In this document: in pieces, positions 53,482 through 59,927 of the stretch
Numbering within the stretch: the first letter of the stretch is position 1
How the letters are laid out: each line of letters starts with the position of its first letter
DNA from: Thermomonas paludicola
GTDB lineage: Bacteria > Pseudomonadota > Gammaproteobacteria > Xanthomonadales > Xanthomonadaceae
Reading direction: 5' to 3'
Assembly (NCBI RefSeq): GCF_024498955.1
Contig: NZ_CP093311.1
Span: 930,001 to 994,000, forward strand
Length of the DNA: 64,000 nucleotides
The notes under the pieces: model-generated
Told to the model about the DNA's origin: nothing
What the model saw: the letters and a program-made list of their open reading frames with translations, nothing else
The model's database searches: none
Program-made: the position numbers and the translations under genes

Positions 53482-56121
53482 ATGAAAACCACATCCGAAA
53501 TCCGTCGGGACTTCCTCGACTTCTTTGCCTCCAAGGCCCACACCATCGTGCCGTCCGCGCCGCTGGTGCCGGGCAACGACCCGACCCTGCTGTTCACCAA
53601 CTCCGGCATGGTGCAGTTCAAGGACGTGTTCCTGGGTGCGGAGAAGCGCAGCTACGTGCGCGCGGCCGACGTCCAGCGCTGCCTGCGCGCCGGCGGCAAG
53701 CACAACGACCTGGACTCGGTGGGCTATACCGCCCGCCACCACACCTTCTTCGAGATGCTCGGCAACTGGTCGTTCGGCGATTACTTCAAGAAGGAGGCCA
53801 TCGCCTGGGCCTGGGAGCTGCTGACCGAGGTCTGGAAGCTGCCGAAGGACCGCCTGCTGGTCACCGTCTATCACACCGACGACGAGGCCTACGCGATCTG
53901 GCGCAACGACATCGGGCTGCCGGAAGACCGCATCATCCGCATCGGCGACAACAAGGGCGCGCCGTTCGCCTCCGACAACTTCTGGCAGATGGCCGACACC
54001 GGCCCCTGCGGCCCGTGCAGCGAAATCTTCTACGACCACGGCCCAAGCCACTTCGGTGGTCCGCCGGGCTCGCCCGACGAGGACGGCGACCGCTACATCG
54101 AGATCTGGAACAACGTCTTCATGCAGTTCGACCGTGCCGCGGACGGCACCCTGACGCCGCTGCCCGCGCCGTGCGTGGACACCGGCATGGGCCTGGAGCG
54201 GATCACCGCGATCCTCCAGCACGTGCATTCCAATTACGAGATCGACCTGTTCCAGGCGCTGATCAGGCACGCCGCCGAGCTCACTTCGACCGCCGACCTG
54301 GAGAACAAGTCGCTGCGGGTGATCGCCGATCACATCCGCGCCTGCGCTTTCCTCATCGTCGACGGCGTGCTGCCGTCAAACGAGGGCCGCGGTTACGTGC
54401 TGCGCCGGATCATCCGCCGCGCGTTGCGCCACGGCTGGATGCTGGGCGTGCGCGAGCCGTTCTTCCACAAGCTCGTCGCCACGCTGGACGACCTGATGGG
54501 CGAGGCCTATCCGGTGCTGCGCGAGGGCCGCGCCACCGCCGAGCGTGCGCTCAAGGCCGAGGAGGAGCGCTTCGCCGAGACGCTGGACTCCGGCATGAAG
54601 ATCTTCGAGGACGTGGCCGGCCGGGTCGACGACAAGGTCATCCCCGGCGTCGACGCCTTCCGCCTGTACGACACCTACGGCTTCCCGCTCGACCTCACCC
54701 AGGACATGGCGCGCGAGCGCGGCATGTCGGTGGACGTGGCCGGCTTCGACGCGGCGATGGAACACCAGAAGGAAACCGCCCGCGCCGCCGGCAAGTTCGG
54801 CGGCGGCGTGCAGCTGCCGGCGGAGCTGGTCGCCAAGCTCGCGCCCACCGTGTTCCTCGGCTACGACGAACTGGCCGCGGGAAGCCTGCAGGTGCTGGCG
54901 CTGCTGAAGGAGGGCAAGCCGGTGGACGTGGTGGAGGCCGGCGATGACGCCATCGTCATCCTCGACCGCACGCCGTTCTACGCCGAATCCGGCGGCCAGG
55001 TCGGTGATACCGGCGACCTCGACGGCGTCGAGAGCCGCTTCAACGTCAACGACACGCTCAAGCTGGCCGGGCAGTTCCACGGCCACGCCGGACGCCTGCA
55101 GTTCGGGCGCCTGCGCGTGGGCGACCACCTGCGCGGCGAAGTCGATGCAAGCCGCCGCGGCGCCACCATCCTCAACCACAGCGCCACCCACCTGCTGCAT
55201 GCCGCCCTGCGCAACGTGCTGGGCACGCATGTGCAGCAGAAGGGCTCGCTGGTTGCGCCGGACCGGCTGCGCTTCGACTTCTCGCATTTCCAGCCGATGA
55301 CCGCGGCTGAACTGGCCGAGGTCGAGCGCCGCGTCAATGCCGAGGTGCGCGCCAACCACGAGGGCGAAGTGCGCCACATGGGCATGCAGGAAGCGCTGGA
55401 TTTCGGCGCGATGGCGCTGTTCGGCGAGAAGTACGGCGAGCGCGTGCGCGTGCTGCGCTTCGGCCCGACCTCGACCGAACTGTGCGGCGGTACCCACGTC
55501 GGCCGCACCGGCGACATCGGCCTGTTCAAGATCGTGTCCGAAGGCGGCGTATCCGCCGGCGTGCGCCGCATCGAGGCGGTCACCGGGCAGGGCGCGCTGG
55601 ACTTCGTGGCCGAGGAAGAACACCGCCTGCACGAGGCCGCGCACCTGCTGGGCGGCACCACCGGCGATGTCGGCGACAAGCTGCGCAGCCTGCTCGACCG
55701 CCAGAAGAAGCTGGAGCGCGAGGTCGAAGCGCTGAAGGCCAAGGCGGCATCCAATGCCACCGGCGACCTTGCCGGGCAGGCGCAGGACGTGGCCGGCATC
55801 AAGGTGCTGGCCGCACGCCTGGAAGGCTTCGATGCCAAGGCCCTGCGCGATGCGATGGATCGGCTGAAGCAGCAGCTGGGCGACGCGGTGGTGGTATTGG
55901 CTGGCACCGAAGGTGGCAAGGCCGCGCTGGTGGCCGGCGTCAGCGGTGCGGCGCTGGGCCGGATCAAGGCCGGCGACGTGCTGGGCGATGTCGCCCGCAA
56001 GATCAATGGCAAGGGCGGTGGCCGTCCGGACATGGCGCAGGGCGGTGGCGAAGATGGGTCGGCGCTGCGCGACGCACTGGAGGGCGTGTACGCTTGGGTG
56101 CAGCGGGGGTTGCAGGCCTGA
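53482..56121 (+). CDS. alaS: Alanyl-tRNA synthetase
   Basis: This 879-residue class II synthetase charges tRNA-Ala. The aminoacylation core has [38 protein letters not shown] and [14 protein letters not shown]. The editing domain carries [11 protein letters not shown] and the Cys/His site [16 protein letters not shown]. The C-terminal Ala domain (LKAKAASN ... AGVSGAAL) is present. I chose ATG 53482 because [20 protein letters not shown] matches the family start; an upstream extension to 53404 does not. No clear ribosome-binding site is seen. csrA follows, as in many gamma-proteobacteria. Confidence 0.97.
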   Translation: MKTTSEIRRDFLDFFASKAHTIVPSAPLVPGNDPTLLFTNSGMVQFKDVFLGAEKRSYVRAADVQRCLRAGGKHNDLDSVGYTARHHTFFEMLGNWSFGDYFKKEAIAWAWELLTEVWKLPKDRLLVTVYHTDDEAYAIWRNDIGLPEDRIIRIGDNKGAPFASDNFWQMADTGPCGPCSEIFYDHGPSHFGGPPGSPDEDGDRYIEIWNNVFMQFDRAADGTLTPLPAPCVDTGMGLERITAILQHVHSNYEIDLFQALIRHAAELTSTADLENKSLRVIADHIRACAFLIVDGVLPSNEGRGYVLRRIIRRALRHGWMLGVREPFFHKLVATLDDLMGEAYPVLREGRATAERALKAEEERFAETLDSGMKIFEDVAGRVDDKVIPGVDAFRLYDTYGFPLDLTQDMARERGMSVDVAGFDAAMEHQKETARAAGKFGGGVQLPAELVAKLAPTVFLGYDELAAGSLQVLALLKEGKPVDVVEAGDDAIVILDRTPFYAESGGQVGDTGDLDGVESRFNVNDTLKLAGQFHGHAGRLQFGRLRVGDHLRGEVDASRRGATILNHSATHLLHAALRNVLGTHVQQKGSLVAPDRLRFDFSHFQPMTAAELAEVERRVNAEVRANHEGEVRHMGMQEALDFGAMALFGEKYGERVRVLRFGPTSTELCGGTHVGRTGDIGLFKIVSEGGVSAGVRRIEAVTGQGALDFVAEEEHRLHEAAHLLGGTTGDVGDKLRSLLDRQKKLEREVEALKAKAASNATGDLAGQAQDVAGIKVLAARLEGFDAKALRDAMDRLKQQLGDAVVVLAGTEGGKAALVAGVSGAALGRIKAGDVLGDVARKINGKGGGRPDMAQGGGEDGSALRDALEGVYAWVQRGLQA

Positions 56122-56145
56122 ACCTCGGGGATGCCCTCGGTTGGG

Positions 56146-56175
56146 TTGTGGTATGCAAAGCCCGGCACGTATGAT
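56146..56175 (+). promoter_or_regulatory. csrA promoter
   Basis: -35-like TTGTGG (56146-56151), 18-base spacer, -10 TATGAT (56170-56175). Transcription would start near 56182, giving a leader of about 63 bases that holds an 8-bp hairpin at 56195-56214. Confidence 0.5.
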
Positions 56176-56244
56176 CGGAATACTGGACACTTCCATGCCT
56201 GTATCCACAGGCATGTGCAAAGCCAGCAACAGGGGAGTTGCGCG

Positions 56245-56439
56245 ATGTTGATCTTGACCAGGCGAGTAGGCGAGACCTTGATGATCGGTGATTCGGTCAC
56301 CGTCACCGTGCTTGGGGTGAAGGGAAACCAGGTCAGGATCGGCATCACCGCGCCCAAGGACGTGGCCGTGCATCGAGAGGAAATCTACCAGCGCATCCAG
56401 GGCGATGAGACTGGCAAGGACGACGAAAAATCGTCCTGA
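56245..56439 (+). CDS. csrA: Carbon storage regulator CsrA
   Basis: This 64-residue RNA-binding dimer controls translation by binding GGA motifs. The sequence [20 protein letters not shown] is the conserved start with Arg6-type and Leu4-type contact residues. The C-terminal RNA-contact segment is [16 protein letters not shown], including the key Val-His-Arg. GGGGAG lies seven bases before the ATG and itself contains a GGA core, so autoregulation is possible. It follows alaS and precedes tRNA genes, a common gamma-proteobacterial order. Confidence 0.97.
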   Translation: MLILTRRVGETLMIGDSVTVTVLGVKGNQVRIGITAPKDVAVHREEIYQRIQGDETGKDDEKSS

Positions 56440-56442
56440 CGT

Positions 56443-56471
56443 TTGCCGGATCGTTTGATTGCCTGTATCCT
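56443..56471 (+). promoter_or_regulatory. Promoter of tRNA-Ser
   Basis: -35 TTGCCG (56443-56448), exact 17-base spacer, -10 TATCCT (56466-56471), 24 bases before the mature tRNA 5' end. Confidence 0.55.
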
Positions 56472-56495
56472 TGCTGGCTCGCAGTTTCACCTCAC

Positions 56496-56588
56496 GGAGA
56501 CTTGCCCGAGAGGCCGAAGGGGCTCCCCTGCTAAGGGAGTATGGGGTCAAAAGCTCCATCGAGGGTTCGAATCCCTCAGTCTCCGCCA
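56496..56588 (+). tRNA. tRNA-Ser (anticodon GCT)
   Basis: This 93-base type II tRNA has acceptor stem GGAGACT / AGTCTCC, discriminator G and an encoded CCA. The anticodon stem is CTCCC / GGGAG around loop CTGCTAA with anticodon GCT at 56530-56532, which reads AGC and AGU. A long variable arm is present, as expected for tRNA-Ser. The T arm contains GGTTCGAATCC. Confidence 0.96.
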
Positions 56589-56634
56589 TCGAGGCGAAAC
56601 GCGAAAAATTGCATGTCACCGGAGGATTTTTTCG

Positions 56635-56663
56635 TTGACGTGCAGCCGGCGGAACGGCATAAT
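56635..56663 (+). promoter_or_regulatory. Promoter of tRNA-Arg
   Basis: -35 TTGACG (56635-56640), exact 17-base spacer, -10 CATAAT (56658-56663), nine bases before the mature tRNA 5' end. Confidence 0.7.
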
Positions 56664-56672
56664 TCCGCTTCT

Positions 56673-56749
56673 GCGCCCGTAGCTCAGTTGGATAGAGCAC
56701 CAGGCTACGAACTTGGGGGTCGGGAGTTCGAATCTCTCCGGGCGCACCA
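56673..56749 (+). tRNA. tRNA-Arg (anticodon ACG)
   Basis: This 77-base tRNA has acceptor stem GCGCCCG / CGGGCGC, discriminator A and an encoded CCA. The anticodon ACG is at 56707-56709 in loop CTACGAA; the A is normally edited to inosine by TadA to read CGU, CGC and CGA. The D arm has AGCTCAGTTGGATAGAGC and the T arm GTTCGAATC. Confidence 0.96.
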
Positions 56750-56764
56750 CCTGAAACGCACAAG

Positions 56765-56795
56765 GGTCAATGAGTTAGCGCTCATTGGCCTTTTT
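56765..56795 (+). terminator. Rho-independent terminator after tRNA-Arg
   Basis: GGTCAATGAG / CTCATTGGCC (10 pairs, one G-U) with loop TTAGCG, followed by TTTTT. It lies 15 bases past the tRNA. Confidence 0.88.
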
Positions 56796-57032
56796 GCTTT
56801 TGGGCTCCAGCCAGTCTCCGTGCCACAGTCGTGCCAGCGCTGGTGTCCAAGGCGCTTGCCGACACCGGCTACGATCTACTTTCGTCGGTGTCCGGCGGGT
56901 GGGTTGTTGCCGAAATCAGCGGCACTCGAAGCCGCATTCTGGTCCAGACAGCGGATGATGGCGTGGTGCACGCGGTGCTCGTGAACTACAAGCGCGTTGA
57001 GCGGCTGTATCAGGAAGCGAAGCTGGGCGTGC

Positions 57033-57368
57033 GAGCGCGGCGTGCAACTGCGCCTGTTTGGTCTGCCGATTGGCACCGGCTGGAACGCGGGACTTGATCC
57101 TGGAGGCTAGTGTATCGAGCTGGGCCAGCGTCGCAGTCGAATCGATTCTAGGATCGACCACGCGGTTGATGGCCAGCATCGCTCTGGCCAAGTCGACCTG
57201 CTTCTCGGGTGTTGCCACGAGCGCACGAATCGGCTTGAGAGCGGCGTCCTGCGCCGGCTTCGGCAACCGCCTGCCGAGTCGCCGGCGGCTTCACTGGTTC
57301 GCTGCAAACGCGTTCAGACCCGTCACCGAAAGCCCGGCGCACAGCAGCACGATCAACCCAAAGCGCAT
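57033..57368 (-). pseudogene. Broken remnant of a secreted protein gene (transglutaminase-like family?)
   Basis: ATG 57368 opens a clean signal peptide (MRFGLIVLLCAGLSVTGLNAFA) that hits TGA after 25 codons. The same frame later continues with ALKPIRALVATPEKQVDLARAM and LAQLDTLASRIKSRVPAGANR to about 57033, where resemblance ends. The part between appears to belong to another frame (KPPATRQAVAEAGA), so at least two frameshifts or a stop plus a truncation have occurred. From memory the surviving helical part resembles the N-terminus of xanthomonad secreted transglutaminase-like proteins whose catalytic domain is missing here. The family guess is weak; the broken frame is directly visible. Confidence 0.45.
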
Positions 57369-57557
57369 CCCTGCTTTCCCCGAAATCCGCTGCTTGCATC
57401 CTAGGCCGCAGCGGCGACAGCGGCGACAGCGGCAACCGGAGATTTCCACACTTGAACCACAGTCAGCTCAAGCTCTCTCGGGTAGAAATCCACAAGGAAG
57501 AAGGATCTAGGGCAAGAGCCAGAGCTACCTCTGTTCCACACTAGATTCTCGATATCC

Positions 57558-57593
57558 AAAAAAACAAGGCCCGCCGGTGAGGGCAGGCCTTGT
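57558..57593 (-). terminator. Rho-independent terminator of the first Ala-rich lipoprotein gene
   Basis: On the minus strand ACAAGGCCTGCC / GGCGGGCCTTGT (12 pairs with one G-U) and a six-base loop, followed by a run of T. It lies 31 bases past the stop. Confidence 0.88.
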
Positions 57594-57624
57594 TCCTTGC
57601 GTCTGGCTTGCGCCAGCAGCGGTA

Positions 57625-57924
57625 TTACTTCTTGGCAGCGTCAGCAGCCGGGGCAGCAGCAGCGTCGGCAGCCGGAGCAGCGGCAGCGTCAGCGGCCGGG
57701 GCAGCAGCAGCGTCGGCAGCCGGGGCAGCGGCAGCGTCGGCAGCCGGGGCAGCAGCAGCGTCAGCAGCCGGGGCGGCGTCAGCCGGGGCAGCAGCAGCGG
57801 CGTCGGCCGGGGCAGCGGCGGTATCAGCCGGGGCAGCGGCGTCGGCGGCCGGGGCTTCGTCCTTCTTGCAAGCGGACAGGGCCAGGACGCCAGCGGCGAG
57901 GAGCACGAAAAGCTTCTTGTTCAT
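57625..57924 (-). CDS. Small Ala/Pro-rich lipoprotein with Lys-Lys C-terminus
   Basis: This 99-residue lipoprotein has signal MNKKLFVLLAAGVLALSAC with a good lipobox (LSAC). The mature part begins KKDEAP and then is almost only Ala, Pro and Asp. Five perfect AADAAAAP units (24-base DNA repeats) and a partial one run to the final AADAAKK. No known domain is visible. A similar lipoprotein gene lies just upstream on the same strand. The length, lipid anchor, low-complexity rod and terminal Lys recall Lpp-type tethers, but that is inference. It has its own terminator, so it is probably highly expressed. Repeat number may vary by slippage. Confidence 0.85.
   Translation of the reverse strand: MNKKLFVLLAAGVLALSACKKDEAPAADAAAPADTAAAPADAAAAAPADAAPAADAAAAPAADAAAAPAADAAAAPAADAAAAPAADAAAAPAADAAKK
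57634..57768 (-). repeat. 24-base tandem repeats in the lipoprotein gene
   Basis: About five and a half units, each encoding AADAAAAP, differing only at synonymous positions (GCGTCGGCAGCCGG versus GCGTCAGCAGCCGG on the plus strand). Confidence 0.8.
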
Positions 57925-58053
57925 GGTTTTCTCCAGAGAGGGTTGACTGAAAAGCTAGTGATGTGAATCAGGCAACGCCAGTGCGCTTAGCGAACCGGCA
58001 GGTGCCGGTGGGTCGTTCACTGACTTTCGTCTTTCCCGGTCGCCCGGGGCACG

Positions 58054-58078
58054 AAAAAGCCGTCGGCGCACCGACGGC
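58054..58078 (-). terminator. Rho-independent terminator of the second lipoprotein gene
   Basis: On the minus strand an 8-bp perfect stem GCCGTCGG / CCGACGGC with loop TGCG, followed by TTTTT. It lies 50 bases past the stop. Confidence 0.88.
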
Positions 58079-58128
58079 TCTTCCGATTCTTTGCAGTAAT
58101 GTTTCCGCGAATTGCTCCGCTGATCCGA

Positions 58129-58434
58129 TTACTTCTTCGCTTCGGCCGAGGTTGCAGCCTTCTCGGCGTCGTCGGCGGTCTTCTGCGCGTCGGCCGGGGT
58201 GGCAGCGGCATCAACCGGAGCAGCTGCGGCGTCGGCCGGAGCGGCGTCAGCAGCCGGGGCTTCGGCGGTTGCGTCAGCAGCCGGGGCTGCAGCGGCGGCG
58301 GTGTCGGCAGTGGCCTGCGCGTCGGCAGCCGGGGCTTCGGTGCTGGCAGCGGCGTCAGCGGCCGGCTCGGACTTGCTGCAAGCGGTCAGGGCCAAGCCCA
58401 GCGCCATCGCCAGCAGGATCTTGTTGATCGACAT
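58129..58434 (-). CDS. Small Ala-rich lipoprotein, paralogue of the neighbouring one
   Basis: This 101-residue lipoprotein has signal MSINKILLAMALGLALTAC and a lipobox LTAC. The mature part (SKSEPAADAAASTEAPAADA...) is Ala/Pro/Asp-rich but less regular than its neighbour, and it ends with a charged helix-like tail DAQKTADDAEKAATSAEAKK. The shared plan (lipid anchor, low-complexity body, final Lys-Lys) suggests an old duplication. GAGGA precedes the ATG at nine bases. A perfect -35 TTGACA lies at 58516-58511 on the minus strand with -10 candidates 17-19 bases on. It has its own terminator. Confidence 0.85.
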   Translation of the reverse strand: MSINKILLAMALGLALTACSKSEPAADAAASTEAPAADAQATADTAAAAAPAADATAEAPAADAAPADAAAAPVDAAATPADAQKTADDAEKAATSAEAKK

Positions 58435-58510
58435 GATACGGTTTCCTCGTCGTTAATTCTGGGCAACGCAAAAGCTGCGTGCCCTAACATGATGACGTGC
58501 CTGCGTCGCG

Positions 58511-58516
58511 TGTCAA
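58511..58516 (-). promoter_or_regulatory. -35 element of the second lipoprotein gene
   Basis: TTGACA, a perfect consensus -35, with a weak -10 (CATGTT or TCATGT) 18-19 bases downstream. The leader would be about 45 bases. Confidence 0.5.
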
Positions 58517-58556
58517 GCGGTTGGCCGGTTTTTTTTCATTCCGGCGTTGTTCAACC

Positions 58557-59732
58557 TCACGCCAATTCGATGGCCACGGCGGTGGCTTCGCCGCCACCGA
58601 TGCATAGCGAAGCCACGCCACGCTTGCCTCCACGGGCCTGCAGGGCATGCATCAGGGTCACCAGGAGACGGGCGCCGCTGCAGCCGATCGGATGCCCCAG
58701 CGCAAGCGCGCCGCCGTTGACGTTGAGCTTGTCCTGCGTGATGCCCAGGTCGGTCATCGGCGCCATCGCCACGCAGGCGAAGGCCTCGTTGACCTCGAAC
58801 AGATCCACGTCGGACACCGACCAGCCGGCCTTGGCCAGCACGGCCTGCATGGCTGCAACCGGGGCCGTGGTGAACCACTCCGGCGCCTGCGCGTGGGTGG
58901 CGTGGGCCACGATGCGCGCCAGCGGCCTGGCGCCGGCGGCTGTGGCGGCTTCAGCCGACATCACCACCAGCGCAGCCGCACCGTCGGAAATCTTCGACGA
59001 CGAGGCGGCGGTCAGCACGCCTTCCTTGCCGAACGCGGGGCGCAACTCGGGGATCTTGTTGAGATCGATTTTGCCGGGCTCCTCATCCTTGTTGACCACG
59101 ACCTCGCCCTTGCGGGTCTTGACGGTGACCGGTGCAATTTCGGCGTCGAACGCGCCGGACGCCTGCGCGGCCTGCGCGCGGCGCGCGCTTTCGGCGGAGA
59201 AGGCGTCCACGGTGGCGCGATCAAAGCCGTACTTGGCGCAGGCGATGTCGCCGAACACGCCCATCGCCTTGCCGTCGTAGGGGTTGGTCAGGCCGTCGAA
59301 GGCCATGTGGTCGAGGAACTCGGCGCTGCCGTAGCGGATGCCGGTACGCGAGCCGTTGAGCAGGTGCGGGGCATTGGTCATCGACTCCATGCCGCCGGCG
59401 ACGACGGCCCTGGCCGAGCCGGCCTTGATGATGTCGTGGGCCAGCATCACGGCTTTCATGCCCGAGCCGCAGACCTTGTTGATGGTGGTGCAGCCAGCGG
59501 CATCGGGGATGCCCGCGCCGCGCGACGCCTGCCGCGCAGGCGCCTGGCCCAAGCCGGCCGGCAGCACGCAACCCATGATGACTTCGTCGATTTGGTCAAC
59601 GGCGATGCCGGATTGGGCGATCGCCGCAGCCATCGCTGCGCTGCCCAGGACCGGCGTGGGGGTGCCGGTGAACTGGCCGAGGAAGGAACCGATGGCGGTG
59701 CGCTTGGCACCGACGATGACGACGTCGCTCAT
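58557..59732 (-). CDS. Acetyl-CoA acetyltransferase (thiolase)
   Basis: This 391-residue biosynthetic-type thiolase joins two acetyl-CoA to acetoacetyl-CoA or runs the reverse. The start is VIVGAKRTAIGSFLGQFTG. The nucleophilic Cys lies in TINKVCGSGMKAVMLA near residue 89. The His and second Cys are in NGGALALGHPIGCSGARLL and GVASLCIGGGEATAVAIE. GGGMESMTNAPHLL-like sequence is present. The ATG at 59732 has GGAG six bases upstream. It may serve ketone-body, polyhydroxybutyrate or leucine-breakdown steps; the isovaleryl-CoA dehydrogenase gene lies 3 kb away. Confidence 0.94.
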   Translation of the reverse strand: MSDVVIVGAKRTAIGSFLGQFTGTPTPVLGSAAMAAAIAQSGIAVDQIDEVIMGCVLPAGLGQAPARQASRGAGIPDAAGCTTINKVCGSGMKAVMLAHDIIKAGSARAVVAGGMESMTNAPHLLNGSRTGIRYGSAEFLDHMAFDGLTNPYDGKAMGVFGDIACAKYGFDRATVDAFSAESARRAQAAQASGAFDAEIAPVTVKTRKGEVVVNKDEEPGKIDLNKIPELRPAFGKEGVLTAASSSKISDGAAALVVMSAEAATAAGARPLARIVAHATHAQAPEWFTTAPVAAMQAVLAKAGWSVSDVDLFEVNEAFACVAMAPMTDLGITQDKLNVNGGALALGHPIGCSGARLLVTLMHALQARGGKRGVASLCIGGGEATAVAIELA

Positions 59733-59927
59733 GGAAAGCTCCGGGATGCAGGGGGCCGGCGTGACCGGCAAGCCCCGATTATCACCTGAAAAAGCGGTCA
59801 TGTTGCAGTGCCGCATTCAGCTTGCACCGCGTGCGGTTGTTGCGGATGCGGCGGGTGAGGGTTGAAACTCCAGAATCAGGATTCCAGCCTGCTGGGCTGT
59901 GGCCATTGCATTGGGGAGAGCATGCAC

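Larger units (their letters stand above)
56796..57624. other. Decayed stretch between tRNA-Arg and the lipoprotein genes
   Basis: About 830 bases without an intact recognisable gene. The minus strand holds a broken gene remnant (57033-57368). The plus strand has an 88-codon frame from GTG 56831 to 57097 with protein-like composition (GWVVAEISGTRSRILVQT) but no ribosome-binding site and no recognised family. 57369-57556 shows only short GCGACAG repeats (57410-57430) and no gene. A terminator at 57558-57593 closes the region. Confidence 0.5.

Noticed and set aside
56831..57097. Plus-strand 88-codon frame as a real gene
   Set aside because: Its composition is protein-like, but it has a GTG start with no ribosome-binding site, matches no family I know, and overlaps the minus-strand gene remnant.
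57634..57768. Possible CRISPR-like array
   Set aside because: The 24-base units are directly adjacent with no spacers and encode a regular AADAAAAP protein repeat.
57577..57966. Ser/Gly-rich plus-strand frame opposite the first lipoprotein
   Set aside because: It is the mirror of the Ala-rich tandem repeats. The minus strand has a signal peptide, lipobox, ribosome-binding site and terminator; the plus strand has none.
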